A DNA stretch of 64,000 nt from Croceicoccus estronivorus (GTDB lineage Bacteria > Pseudomonadota > Alphaproteobacteria > Sphingomonadales > Sphingomonadaceae): positions 62,001 to 126,000 of the forward strand of contig NZ_JRQQ01000001.1 in assembly GCF_001625325.1 (NCBI RefSeq), read 5' to 3'. The translations under genes and the position numbers were made by a program. This document shows, one piece after another, positions 6,826 to 15,422 of the stretch. How positions within the stretch are numbered: the stretch's first letter is position 1; every line of letters begins with the position of its first letter. Under the pieces are notes generated by a model that saw only the letters and a program-made list of their open reading frames with translations, had not been told where the DNA came from and did no database searches.

Positions 6826-8052
6826 GTGACAGGAAACGATAAAGGCAAAGGCACAGGCACACGGTTGGCATCTGCGGGCCGTAAACCTGACTGGACCGGC
6901 ACTCCCTCCAATCCCGGCAGCGTGGTCAATCCACCTGTCTGGCGCGCCAGCACGCATCTTTACGACGATGTCGCCGCGCTGAGGGAGGGAGGAAAGAGCA
7001 ATGCCGACGGCCATTTCTATTATGGCAGACGCGGGGCGCCGACCCAGTGGGCACTGGCCGAAGCTCTGACCGAACTGGAACCGGGTGCTGCTGGAACCCT
7101 GCTTTACCCAAGCGGAGTGGCCGCCATTGCCGGTGCACTGCTGGCGCTGATCAAGCCCGGCGATCATGTGCTGATGGCCGACAACGTCTATGAGCCGAGC
7201 CGCAATATCGGACGCGGTCTCCTGACCAACATCGGGGTGCAAACGGATTTCTTCGACCCCCTCGATCTCGATGGGTTTTCCGACCGCTTCACACCGAAAA
7301 CCCGTGTCGTGCTGCTCGAAGCTCCCGGTAGCCTGACCATGGAAGTTCCGGACATTCCCGCTTTCGCCGCCATTGCCCGCGAGAAAGAGGCCATCAGCCT
7401 GATCGACAACACCTGGGCCAGCCCACTGGGTTTTCCGGCCCTCGAACGTGGCTGCGACATCGCGATCATGTCTTTGACCAAACATGTGGGCGGCCATTCC
7501 GACCTGATGATGGGCAGTGTCTCCGCGGGTGAATCACTCTATCGTCGGCTGCGCAGAACATATCACCAGCTCGGCCAGGTCGTATCGCCTGACGATGCCG
7601 CCCTCGCCCTTCGCGGGTTGAGAACCCTGCAGGTCCGGCTCGAACGCGCGACAGCCAGTGCGCTGGAAATCGCCGGGTGGCTCGCCACGCGGCCAGAGGT
7701 TGCCAAAGTCCTTTGCCCCATGCTGCCTGGCTCTCCCGGCCATGAGATTTGGGCACGGACATTCTCCGGTGGCTGCGGGCTGTTCAGCTTTATCCTCAAG
7801 GGCCGGACGGAAGATGCCCGCGCACGCTTCATCGACGCGCTGGACTTGTTTGGCATCGGCTACAGCTGGGGCGGGTTTGAAAGTCTGGTCGTGCCATTCG
7901 ACCCCGCTGACGCACGCAGTGCCACATCGTGGCCCCCTGCGGGTATGGCCCCGACCGACAGGCTAGGCATCCGGCTGTCGGTCGGGCTCGAAGAGCCGAA
8001 AGATCTGATCGCCGATCTCGATCAGGCTTTCTCCGCAATGGAGGCGGTATGA
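6826..8052 (+). CDS. metC: Cystathionine beta-lyase (Cys/Met metabolism PLP enzyme)
   Basis: A 408-residue PLP enzyme of the Cys/Met metabolism family. It converts cystathionine to homocysteine, pyruvate and ammonia. The PLP lysine is Lys219 in SLTKHVGGHSDLMMG; LIDNTWASPLGFPAL before it holds the cofactor aspartate. The open frame extends upstream to 6637 but that part overlaps the preceding gene. GTG 6826 follows AGGTCAGG and gives a normal family length. The stop overlaps the MscS gene start (ATGA). A related gamma-synthase or gamma-lyase role cannot be excluded by sequence alone, but the DLMMG context favours the beta-lyase. Confidence 0.9.
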   Translation: MTGNDKGKGTGTRLASAGRKPDWTGTPSNPGSVVNPPVWRASTHLYDDVAALREGGKSNADGHFYYGRRGAPTQWALAEALTELEPGAAGTLLYPSGVAAIAGALLALIKPGDHVLMADNVYEPSRNIGRGLLTNIGVQTDFFDPLDLDGFSDRFTPKTRVVLLEAPGSLTMEVPDIPAFAAIAREKEAISLIDNTWASPLGFPALERGCDIAIMSLTKHVGGHSDLMMGSVSAGESLYRRLRRTYHQLGQVVSPDDAALALRGLRTLQVRLERATASALEIAGWLATRPEVAKVLCPMLPGSPGHEIWARTFSGGCGLFSFILKGRTEDARARFIDALDLFGIGYSWGGFESLVVPFDPADARSATSWPPAGMAPTDRLGIRLSVGLEEPKDLIADLDQAFSAMEAV

Positions 8053-9023
8053 CGGACGTATCGGGCGCCGAAGGCATCAAGCAGGCGGTAACGTCAGAAA
8101 ATCTGACCATCGGCAAGATCATCGACATTCTCGACAGTTACAGCCTTGATGTCGGAAAGACACACGTATCCCTGTGGGATGCGCTGGTGGTCGTTTTCGT
8201 CATCGTCAGCGTCATTGTCCTTGCCCAACTGGCGAGCAAACTTTCCCATTTCCTGCTGAAGCGGATTACCCGACTCGACGCGGCGCAAAAGCTATTGGCA
8301 GACAAGCTTGCGACAATTGCGGTCTGGGCGTTAGCCATCCTGATCGGTATCGACTTTCTCGGCATAGACCTCACCGCACTGGCCGTCTTCTCCGGCGCTT
8401 TCGGCCTGGCCATCGGCTTCGGCCTGCAAAAGACATTCGGCAACCTGATCGCGGGTATCATCCTTCTAATGGATCGCTCGATCAAACCCGGCGACGTGAT
8501 CGCGGTGAGCGATATGAGCGGACGGGAAAGCTTCGGCCAGATCCGCAAGATCGGCATCCGGGCAATATCGGTCACGACGCGGGACATGAAGGAATACCTG
8601 ATCCCCAACGAGAACCTGATGGTGAACCAGGTGGAAAACTGGTCCTACAGCACTCGCGATGTCCGCGTGAAAGTGCCCATCGGGGTCAGCTACGGCACCG
8701 ATATCGAGCTGGCCGAAAAGCTTATGATGGAGGCGACCGAAGGCGCTCCGCGGGTGCTGAAAATACCCGAGCCGAAAGTCCTGCTGATGGGATTTGGCGA
8801 AAGCTCTGTCGATTTCGAGATTCGTTTCTGGATTACCGACCCGGAAGAAGGGATCGGGGGCGTCCGCTCAGCCGTACTGAAACGGGTGTGGCACCTCTTT
8901 CATGAAAACAATATTGAGATCCCCTTTCCGCAGCGCGATATAAATCTGAGAAATAACGAACAATTCGAACAACTTATTTCCGCAATCGGGCAGCACCTTT
9001 CAAACAATCGGAATAGCGACTGA
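8049..9023 (+). CDS. Small-conductance mechanosensitive channel, MscS family
   Basis: A 324-residue inner-membrane channel. Transmembrane helices lie at about 41-63, 86-108 and 112-134. They are followed by the conserved pore/beta-domain junction FGLQKTFGNLIAGIILL and SIKPGDVIAV. The C-terminal cytoplasmic domain contains LIPNENLMVNQVENWSYS. It opens under membrane tension to release solutes. ATG 8049 overlaps the metC stop by four bases, so the two are co-translated. The functional link to metC is unclear. Confidence 0.92.
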   Translation: MTDVSGAEGIKQAVTSENLTIGKIIDILDSYSLDVGKTHVSLWDALVVVFVIVSVIVLAQLASKLSHFLLKRITRLDAAQKLLADKLATIAVWALAILIGIDFLGIDLTALAVFSGAFGLAIGFGLQKTFGNLIAGIILLMDRSIKPGDVIAVSDMSGRESFGQIRKIGIRAISVTTRDMKEYLIPNENLMVNQVENWSYSTRDVRVKVPIGVSYGTDIELAEKLMMEATEGAPRVLKIPEPKVLLMGFGESSVDFEIRFWITDPEEGIGGVRSAVLKRVWHLFHENNIEIPFPQRDINLRNNEQFEQLISAIGQHLSNNRNSD

Positions 9024-9103
9024 AACGGGGCCCCGACCGGGCCTAAAGATCAGCTAGGCACCCGCCAAAGCTTTCTCGCTGGCGCACAAGACGGCGAGCG
9101 GCC

Positions 9104-9883
9104 ATGTCACATCCCATGAATGAGTGCTCTGACATTGGAACAGTCTATCTGGTCGGCGCCGGTCCGGGCGATCCGGATCTGCTGACTCTGCGTGCGGCAC
9201 GGTTGGTAATGAATGCGAAGATCCTAGTTCATGACGGACTGGTCGATCCTTCGATTCTCGAACTGGCGCGACAGGGCACGCGGATGATTTCCGTCGCCAA
9301 GCGGCGTGCGCATCACACCATGCCTCAAGAAGAGATCAACGCCCTGCTGATACGCGAAGCATTGGCCGGTCACGATGTCGTGCGGCTGAAAGGCGGCGAC
9401 CCGTTCATCTTTGGTCGCGGCGGAGAAGAGGCTGAGGCTTGCCGTGCGGCAGGCGTTCCGGTGGAGGTCGTGCCGGGCATAAGCGCCGCGATGGGCGCAG
9501 CCGCAGCCGCACAGATCCCGCTGACTCACCGCGAAGGGGCAAGCATCGTCACTTTCGTTGCCGGGCAATGCAAGGGACTCACCGAACAGGATTGGGTCGG
9601 CCTTGCGGGCAAGGACCGCACCCTGGTAATTTATATGGGCGTCAAGACCGCGCCGCAAATTGCTGAAAAGCTCATGGCTGACGGTCTTGCCCCGGACGTT
9701 CCGGTAGCCGTGGTTGAAAATGCGGCCCGTTCCGATATGCGCGTGCTGCGTACCGCTCTGGCCGGACTGCCTGATCTCGTGATTCGCGCGAAGGTCAAAA
9801 GTCCGGCTCTCATCATCATTGGTGACGTCACCGCACGAGAGGATTCCGTGCTGGCCGCCGTCGCCCTGGAGGCAATCCCATGA
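9104..9883 (+). CDS. cobA: Uroporphyrinogen-III C-methyltransferase (SUMT)
   Basis: A 259-residue SAM-dependent methyltransferase that makes precorrin-2, the first step from uroporphyrinogen III to siroheme and cobalamin. Motifs VGAGPGDPDLLT (residues about 17-28), RLKGGDPFIFGRGGEE and VVPGISAA are all present. Only the methyltransferase domain is present, with no CysG-type dehydrogenase/ferrochelatase half. It begins the sulfite-reduction operon, so the siroheme made from precorrin-2 is likely for CysI. ATG 9116 is an alternative start. The 3' end overlaps the next gene by four bases. Confidence 0.94.
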   Translation: MSHPMNECSDIGTVYLVGAGPGDPDLLTLRAARLVMNAKILVHDGLVDPSILELARQGTRMISVAKRRAHHTMPQEEINALLIREALAGHDVVRLKGGDPFIFGRGGEEAEACRAAGVPVEVVPGISAAMGAAAAAQIPLTHREGASIVTFVAGQCKGLTEQDWVGLAGKDRTLVIYMGVKTAPQIAEKLMADGLAPDVPVAVVENAARSDMRVLRTALAGLPDLVIRAKVKSPALIIIGDVTAREDSVLAAVALEAIP

Positions 9884-10179
9884 AGATCCTGACCGGAAAC
9901 GACCTCAAGACCGGGGCCGTCACATGGTGGACCGGCCAGGATTGGTCGATTCACGTGGAAGATGCTGTCGATGTCGGCGACGAAGCCGACGCTATCGCGG
10001 CGCGCGAAGAAGGCGCTCGCCGCGTCAATTCGCCTTATGCGATCGATGCCGTGCGCGAAGACAATGGCGGCATCCGTCCGGCCCATATCAAGGACCGCAT
10101 CCGTGCGCTTGGCCCGACCGTGCGCCCCGACCTAACTCTCAAGCCTGCCGATCCTGAAGCCGGCAACTGGGTGATCTGA
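9880..10179 (+). CDS. DUF2849 domain protein of the sulfite-reduction operon
   Basis: 99 residues, beginning MKILTGNDLKTGAVTWWTG, with the DUF2849 pattern. This family is regularly found between SUMT and sulfite reductase genes in alphaproteobacteria. It overlaps the end of cobA by four bases and shares one base with the cysI start. No catalytic motif, membrane segment or cysteine is present. A helper role in sulfite reduction or siroheme use is inferred from context alone. Confidence 0.88.
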   Translation: MKILTGNDLKTGAVTWWTGQDWSIHVEDAVDVGDEADAIAAREEGARRVNSPYAIDAVREDNGGIRPAHIKDRIRALGPTVRPDLTLKPADPEAGNWVI

Positions 10180-11813
10180 TGTACCGTTATGACCAATACG
10201 ACCAGGACATGGTCGATGCCCGTGTCGCGGAATTCCGCGATCAGACCCAACGCCGCATCGAAGGCAAGCTGACCGAAGACCAGTTCAAGCCCCTCCGCTT
10301 GCAGAACGGTCTCTATCTCCAGCTCCATGCCTACATGCTGCGTGTCGCCGTGCCTTACGGCACGCTCAGCAGCGCGCAAATGCACATGCTGGCCGATATC
10401 GCGGACAAGTATGACCGCGGTTACGGACATTTCACCACTCGCCAGAATATTCAGTACAACTGGATCAAGCTGGAAGACGCGCCACAGATTCTGGCTGATC
10501 TCGCCACAGTCGAAATGCACGCCATCCAGACCAGTGGGAACTGCATTCGCAACATCAGTTCGGATCAGTTTGCCGGTGCTGCGGCCGATGAAATCGTCGA
10601 TCCGCGCCCTTATGCCGAACTGCTGCGCCAGTGGTCGAGCTTCCATCCGGAATTTCTCGCCCTTCCTCGCAAGTTCAAGATTTGCGTCATTGCCAGCGAA
10701 ACCGATCGCGCAGCTATGAAGCTGCACGATATCGGCATCCGCATTGTCAGGAACGATCAGGGTGAACTGGGCGCGGCATTCTATGTCGGTGGCGGCATGG
10801 GCCGTACCCCGATGATTGCCCCCCTGCTGCGCGAATTCGTGCCGCTGGACCAGCTTATTACCTATTCGGAAGCGTGCCTGCGCGTTTACAACCGGTATGG
10901 CCGGCGCGACAACAAGTACAAGGCACGGATCAAGATCCTCGTCCATGAACTCGGCAAGGACGAATATGCCCGTCAGGTGGAGGAGGAATTCGCCCACCTT
11001 CAGACGCTGGGGATAGAACCGCCGATCGCCGAATTGGAGCGGATCAAGACTTATTTCACCGACCCTGCGTTCCAAGCGGGTGCTTCGGATGATCTGGACC
11101 TGTCAGATCCCGATTTTGCCCTGTGGGTGGAACGCAATTGCCTGGCCCACAAGCAGTCAGGCTATATCGTCGCGAACATCAGCCTGAAGCCGGTAGGCGG
11201 CATTCCCGGCGATGCCAGCGCCGCGCAGATCCACCTGATGGCCGATCTAGCCAAGGAATACAGCTTCGACGAACTGCGCGTAACCCACGCGCAGAACATC
11301 GTGCTCCCGCACGTCAGGAAGGCCGATCTCTACACCCTGTGGCAGAAGCTGGACGAAGCCGGACTTGGTGCAGCGAACCTCGACACTATCGAGGATATCA
11401 TCGCCTGCCCCGGTCTCGACTATTGCAGCCTTGCCAATGCCCGTTCGATTCCCGTTGCGCAAAAGATCGCAACGCGTTTCGCTGAAACCGGGAAGAGCGG
11501 GACGCTGGGCGAATTGAAGCTGAAAATTTCAGGCTGCATCAACGCCTGCGGCCATCACCACGCGGGGCATATCGGCATTCTCGGCGTCGACCGTAAGGGA
11601 GTTGAAAACTACCAGCTCCTGCTCGGCGGCTGCGAAGGTGACGATACCTCGCTGGGCCAGATCACTGGTCCGGGGTTCGACGAAGACGGCATTGTGGGCG
11701 CAGTTGAAACGGCTACCGACGTCTATCTTGCCAACAGGAAGGACGGGGAGCGTTTCCTCGACACTTATCGCCGGATTGGCATGGCACCTTTCAAGGAGGC
11801 GCTCTATGGTTGA
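10179..11813 (+). CDS. cysI: Sulfite (nitrite/sulfite) reductase hemoprotein subunit
   Basis: A 544-residue siroheme/[4Fe-4S] enzyme that reduces sulfite to sulfide. The four cluster cysteines are visible as C410 and C416 (CPGLDYC) and C453 and C457 (GCINAC). The two-fold ferredoxin-like and siroheme-binding repeats of the family are present (for example TRQNIQYNWI near residue 87). No flavoprotein CysJ gene lies nearby, so a ferredoxin or another donor is expected. It is embedded in the cobA-DUF2849-cysI-DUF934-cysH operon, which favours sulfite over nitrite as substrate. Confidence 0.94.
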   Translation: MYRYDQYDQDMVDARVAEFRDQTQRRIEGKLTEDQFKPLRLQNGLYLQLHAYMLRVAVPYGTLSSAQMHMLADIADKYDRGYGHFTTRQNIQYNWIKLEDAPQILADLATVEMHAIQTSGNCIRNISSDQFAGAAADEIVDPRPYAELLRQWSSFHPEFLALPRKFKICVIASETDRAAMKLHDIGIRIVRNDQGELGAAFYVGGGMGRTPMIAPLLREFVPLDQLITYSEACLRVYNRYGRRDNKYKARIKILVHELGKDEYARQVEEEFAHLQTLGIEPPIAELERIKTYFTDPAFQAGASDDLDLSDPDFALWVERNCLAHKQSGYIVANISLKPVGGIPGDASAAQIHLMADLAKEYSFDELRVTHAQNIVLPHVRKADLYTLWQKLDEAGLGAANLDTIEDIIACPGLDYCSLANARSIPVAQKIATRFAETGKSGTLGELKLKISGCINACGHHHAGHIGILGVDRKGVENYQLLLGGCEGDDTSLGQITGPGFDEDGIVGAVETATDVYLANRKDGERFLDTYRRIGMAPFKEALYG

Positions 11814-12231
11814 TGTACTCCGCCTGCGCGACGACGATCCCGTTTCGGATCCCGCTGTCACCGTAGATTCCTTCATCGAACAGTCCAATGCGGCTGCCGT
11901 GCGGGTCGAGCCGGGCGACGATGCGCGCCAATTGCTGCCGCACCTTGAACAGCTCCGCCTGGTCGAAGTGAATTTCCCCGCTTTCACTGACGGGCGCGGT
12001 TATTCTGCGGCGCGCATACTGCGCGAGGGTGGCTACACTGGCGAACTGCGGGCAGTCGGTGACGTTCTGCTCGACCAGCTTTCGCATCTGCGGCGCTGCG
12101 GCTTCGACGCTTTCGCCCCGGAGAAGCCGATCGATCAGGCTGACGCCGAGGCGGCGTTCGGACGCTGGCCCCATGTCTATCAGGCCGCAGCGGACGATCG
12201 CGCACCCATCTGGAAACTGCGCCATGGCTGA
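11806..12231 (+). CDS. DUF934 protein (sulfite-reduction associated)
   Basis: 141 residues with the DUF934 core GRGYSAARILRE followed by GELRAVGDVLLDQ and HLRRCGFDAF. The family is annotated as probably involved in sulfite reduction and occurs beside CysI and CysH. AAGGAGG lies just before ATG 11806, which is inside the last codons of cysI. The gene overlaps cysH downstream. Biochemical role unknown; an accessory or electron-transfer role is inferred from gene order. Confidence 0.9.
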   Translation: MVDVLRLRDDDPVSDPAVTVDSFIEQSNAAAVRVEPGDDARQLLPHLEQLRLVEVNFPAFTDGRGYSAARILREGGYTGELRAVGDVLLDQLSHLRRCGFDAFAPEKPIDQADAEAAFGRWPHVYQAAADDRAPIWKLRHG

Positions 12232-13030
12232 AGCTGCGCGCCGTATCGACCGCATCGACACCTCAGCGCGCTTCACCGCTGCAGACGCCGCCGCGCTTAA
12301 CGCGCGCTATGCCGGCGCTTCGGCGGAGGACGTGCTGCGTGCCGTGCTGTTGGACGGTGTTGCAGGCAGGATCGCCCTTGTTTCCAGCTTCGGCGCGGAA
12401 AGCTCGGTGTTGTTGCACATGGCCTCGCGGATCGACCCTGCGGCCACGGTCCTGTTTCTCGAAACAGGCAAGCATTTCCCCGAAACGCTGGACTACCGGA
12501 ATGAATTGGCCGAGCTCCTCGGTTTGACCAATGTTCAGGACCTGACACCCGATCCGGCCGATATCGCCGCGAAGGATGAAAGCGGGCTACGCTGGTCTTG
12601 GGATCCGGATGGCTGCTGCGACATTCGCAAGGTTTTGCCGTTGGCCAATGCTCTGGCCAGCTACGACGCGTCGATCACGGGCCGCAAGGCATTCCAGTCA
12701 GCCACGCGGGCGGACCTTCCCCTGTTCGAACTCGACACCTCGGATTCCGCAGGACGGCTAAAGGTCAATCCGCTGATTTCCTGGGACAAGGCAGCGCTCG
12801 ACGCCTACATGACCGAACACGATCTGCCTCGGCACCCCTTGGTCGAACAGGGATATCCTTCGATCGGCTGCTCCCCCTGCACCAGCAAGGTCGCACCGGG
12901 CGAAGATCCGCGTTCCGGCCGCTGGAAGGGGTGGGACAAGACCGAATGCGGCATTCACGCGCCCAGCAGCACATCTGACGTCCCGGATGGTGGCGGCGAA
13001 CTCCCGCCGGGCTATGAGCCTGTCTTCTAG
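12224..13030 (+). CDS. cysH: Phosphoadenylyl/adenylyl-sulfate reductase, APS-reductase type
   Basis: 268 residues of the PAPS/APS reductase family; it releases sulfite from activated sulfate using thioredoxin. The catalytic Cys242 is in ECGIH. Cys131-Cys132 and Cys216/Cys219 (GCSPC) form the CC...CxxC set that binds a [4Fe-4S] cluster in APS-reducing enzymes. The protein therefore probably uses APS directly rather than PAPS. ATG 12224 overlaps the DUF934 stop. It is the last recognised gene of the sulfite-reduction operon. No sulfate adenylyltransferase gene is in the window. Confidence 0.94.
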   Translation: MAEAARRIDRIDTSARFTAADAAALNARYAGASAEDVLRAVLLDGVAGRIALVSSFGAESSVLLHMASRIDPAATVLFLETGKHFPETLDYRNELAELLGLTNVQDLTPDPADIAAKDESGLRWSWDPDGCCDIRKVLPLANALASYDASITGRKAFQSATRADLPLFELDTSDSAGRLKVNPLISWDKAALDAYMTEHDLPRHPLVEQGYPSIGCSPCTSKVAPGEDPRSGRWKGWDKTECGIHAPSSTSDVPDGGGELPPGYEPVF

Positions 13031-13080
13031 AAGCTCTGTCGGCGGCTGACAGCCTGCCGATAGTCGGCTACGCCCGAAAA

Positions 13081-13440
13081 ATGAGAAACGTGCCCTGCAT
13101 GCGATGGATGGTCAGGCGTCTGTTTTTGACGCTGCTTCTGACCGTCATCGCAACGCATGCTCTTGTTCCGCTACGCTTCAACCTCGAACCGGCGTCGGGC
13201 TCTGCCTTCAGTGCGGCAACTGCCGAGGTCGCAATCGGCAGCAACAGCCGACAGTCGTCTTGTATCAAATCTGATCCAAACGACGACAATCCGGGTCTGA
13301 TCGCGCATCCACCGGAACCGATCGCACTGGATACCGTCCAACACCGGCCTTTCATGAATGAAGGGTTCGGCGCGACCGGTCCGCCGACATTTCACACCAC
13401 CTGTTCGCCCCTGCACCCAAGAGCGCCGCCAGCCACATGA
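13081..13440 (+). CDS. Small hypothetical protein with signal-anchor
   Basis: 119 residues starting MRNVPCMRWM, with a hydrophobic segment at about 12-28 (RLFLTLLLTVIATHALV) that looks like a signal peptide or anchor. The rest is low in charged motifs and unrecognised, with one cysteine near residue 61 and one in FHTTCSP. It lies 50 bases after cysH on the same strand. It could be real or a chance frame; a competing 95-codon frame lies on the opposite strand. Confidence 0.45.
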   Translation: MRNVPCMRWMVRRLFLTLLLTVIATHALVPLRFNLEPASGSAFSAATAEVAIGSNSRQSSCIKSDPNDDNPGLIAHPPEPIALDTVQHRPFMNEGFGATGPPTFHTTCSPLHPRAPPAT

Positions 13441-13449
13441 AGGATCGCC

Positions 13450-13481
13450 GGCTGCGAAATATCGCAGCCCGTTTCCCCTTC
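13450..13481 (+). terminator. Hairpin, possible weak terminator
   Basis: GGCTGCGA and TCGCAGCC form a perfect 8-bp stem around a 4-base loop, just after the small hypothetical gene. The following stretch has Ts mixed with Cs only, so termination would be weak. Confidence 0.4.
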
Positions 13482-13495
13482 ATGGAAGCTGGACA

Positions 13496-13807
13496 ATGTT
13501 CAAAAATATTTCCGACGATCTTCCGTCGACGACAAATCGTGCGATCGCCGAAGCCATCATCATTCGTTATCCCAAAATCAGCGATGACGAGTTGAAGGCA
13601 GTGCTTCATTACTTGAAGAAAGAAGCCACTGCGATGGACAATGCACTGATCGCGTCCAATCCAGAGCTGACAGAACCCTATCGTCAGCTAAGCCACGACC
13701 ATTATCTTAATCGCCTGCGCCCGATGGAAACGGCCATGGTAACAGGCTTCGTCATCCTGATTGGCCTCTCGCTATTGCTTCTAAGTGCAATCGCCAAGAC
13801 GATCTGA
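13496..13807 (+). CDS. C-tail-anchored small hypothetical protein
   Basis: 103 residues, beginning MFKNISDDLPS, with a charged helical body and one hydrophobic segment near the C-terminus (about 79-99, MVTGFVILIGLSLLLLS). No known family recognised. The tail suggests insertion by the C-terminus with the body in the cytoplasm. ATG 13496 is chosen because the sequence before it looks non-coding and includes the hairpin. A strong terminator follows. Confidence 0.6.
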   Translation: MFKNISDDLPSTTNRAIAEAIIIRYPKISDDELKAVLHYLKKEATAMDNALIASNPELTEPYRQLSHDHYLNRLRPMETAMVTGFVILIGLSLLLLSAIAKTI

Positions 13808-13819
13808 GCAAGACAAGTT

Positions 13820-13855
13820 GGGCGGTCAATCGGTCATCCGATTGACCGCCCATTC
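13820..13855. terminator. Strong bidirectional-type terminator hairpin
   Basis: A 14-bp perfect stem (GGGCGGTCAATCGG, 13820-13833, with its complement at 13838-13851) around the loop TCAT is followed by ATTCTT. It lies between two convergent genes and probably stops both transcripts. Confidence 0.85.
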
Positions 13856-13885
13856 TTACATTCGGAACCAGAAGAATTGCGCGAT

Positions 13886-14431
13886 CTAATGTCGTGGCTG
13901 AACCATGCGATCAACAAACGCGATACCCAGTGCAGACAGGATAAAGACGCTGTGAATGATAGTCTGCCATAACACACCTTCACTGGTCACATTGGCGTCA
14001 GGCGTCCCGATGCGGCTCGCTTCGATGAAAGTCCGCAACAGGTGAATCGACGAAATACCAATGATTGCCATTGCCAGCTTCACTTTGAGAACACCGGCAT
14101 TCACATGGCTTAGCCATTCCGGCTGATCGGGATGTCCCCGCAGGCCGAGCCTCGATACGAAGGTTTCATATCCGCCGACAATCACCATCACCAGCAGGTT
14201 GGAAATCATCACCACGTCAATCAGCCCCAATACGACGAGCATGATCTGCTGTTCGCCGAATTCATTGGCGTGGGCTACGAGATGGTAGAGTTCCTTCAGG
14301 AACAAGAAAACATAGACGATCTGGGCCACGATCAGCCCGAGATACAAGGGCAATTGCAGCCATCTGGAACTGAAGATCAGCAGCGGCAGCGGGCGAAGGG
14401 GAGAATACGATTCTTTAGTGTCCATGGCCAT
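13886..14431 (-). CDS. UPF0114 (YqhA/TIGR00645) family membrane protein
   Basis: 181 residues with four membrane helices. The start of the first helix, PLPLLIFSSRWLQLPLYLGL (about 12-31), is typical of the UPF0114 family. The function of the family is unknown. I prefer ATG 14431 (MAMDTKES); ATG 14425 is equally possible and the frame is open to GTG 14464. No ribosome site decides. It lies downstream of the epimerase gene on the same strand with an 82-base gap. Confidence 0.85.
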   Translation of the reverse strand: MAMDTKESYSPLRPLPLLIFSSRWLQLPLYLGLIVAQIVYVFLFLKELYHLVAHANEFGEQQIMLVVLGLIDVVMISNLLVMVIVGGYETFVSRLGLRGHPDQPEWLSHVNAGVLKVKLAMAIIGISSIHLLRTFIEASRIGTPDANVTSEGVLWQTIIHSVFILSALGIAFVDRMVQPRH

Positions 14432-14513
14432 CCGATTAGCGTGAATTTCCAGTATCAGCCACACTCGGATTCACTGGATTGGCGTGTTTGCACGCGCCCC
14501 ATGCCCCATTTGA

Positions 14514-15422
14514 TCAGAGCCAGCCTTCCCTGCGATACCAGTCCGCTGTCGCCTTCAACCCCTCACGCGTGGAAACCCTCGGCACCCATCGCCCAGCCGG
14601 GACAACCCGATGCCGGCTGACGACCCAATCGGGATGGCTCATGTATCCGACCCGATCGGCAGTCAGCTTGGCTTTGCTCCGGCGCAGAAGCCCCTCGATA
14701 CGGGAAATCCGGTTGAGCGTGGCACGCGACAGATGAGGCACCCACGGCCGCCGGCCGACCGCCCAACCAATAGCATGGGCGAGATCGTGATGGCTCCAGC
14801 CATCGTTGGCGCCATCGTCAGGCTCGAATATTTCGTGAGTCACATCCTCGCCGCCCGGCAGCAAAGCCATCAGCAGCCGCGCAAGATCGAGGACATGGAT
14901 AACGGAAGTGCGGCCGGGTGGAGGCATGGGGACCACGCCCCATTTCGCAGCGCGGAAAAGGTCCAGCATTTCGGTGTCCCGCGGCCCATAGACAGCAGGA
15001 GGGCGCACAATGGTCCAGTCCAGACCGCTGGCGGACACGATTTTCTCCGCGCGGCGCTTTGACGCGCCATAGACCGACAAATGAGGCTCCCGAGCCGCAA
15101 GGGAGGAAACGTGGAGAAAGCGCGGAACCCCGGCCGCGACAGCGGCCTCCACAATAGATAGGGTCCCGGCGACGTTGCCGGTTTCAAAACCTGTGACATC
15201 GGGAGCATTCACCACTCCAGCCACATGAACGACAGCCTCAACCCCTTTGACCAGCGCCTTGAGCGCCTTGCGGTTGGCAAGGTCGCCCTTCACCCACGTC
15301 ACACCTTTACGCGATGGCTGCTCGCGACGGGTCAAGGCGCGAACCTTCACGCCCCTGCGCAAAGCTTCGTCCAACAGAGTTTGTCCTACGAAACCGGTTG
15401 CCCCGGTCAGGGCTATCGTCAC
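14514..15422 (-). CDS. NAD(P)-dependent epimerase/dehydratase (extended SDR)
   Basis: 302 residues with the Rossmann motif TGATGFVG at about 6-13 and the catalytic Tyr and Lys in YGASK near 119-123. The C-terminal region is variable. The substrate is not predictable; sugar-nucleotide or small-molecule reductases of this class exist. Its start overlaps the proB stop by four bases (ATGA), so it is translated with proB. Confidence 0.88.
   Translation of the reverse strand: MTIALTGATGFVGQTLLDEALRRGVKVRALTRREQPSRKGVTWVKGDLANRKALKALVKGVEAVVHVAGVVNAPDVTGFETGNVAGTLSIVEAAVAAGVPRFLHVSSLAAREPHLSVYGASKRRAEKIVSASGLDWTIVRPPAVYGPRDTEMLDLFRAAKWGVVPMPPPGRTSVIHVLDLARLLMALLPGGEDVTHEIFEPDDGANDGWSHHDLAHAIGWAVGRRPWVPHLSRATLNRISRIEGLLRRSKAKLTADRVGYMSHPDWVVSRHRVVPAGRWVPRVSTREGLKATADWYRREGWL

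Noticed and set aside
9024-9103. Cobalamin or SAM riboswitch before cobA
   Set aside because: Only 80 bases and no B12-box or SAM-aptamer core seen.
13041-13062. Stem-loop after cysH as terminator
   Set aside because: Bulged stem without a T run; a further gene follows closely.
13068-13355. 95-codon minus-strand frame opposite the small secreted protein
   Set aside because: No signal, motif or ribosome site; weaker than the plus-strand frame, although neither is certain.
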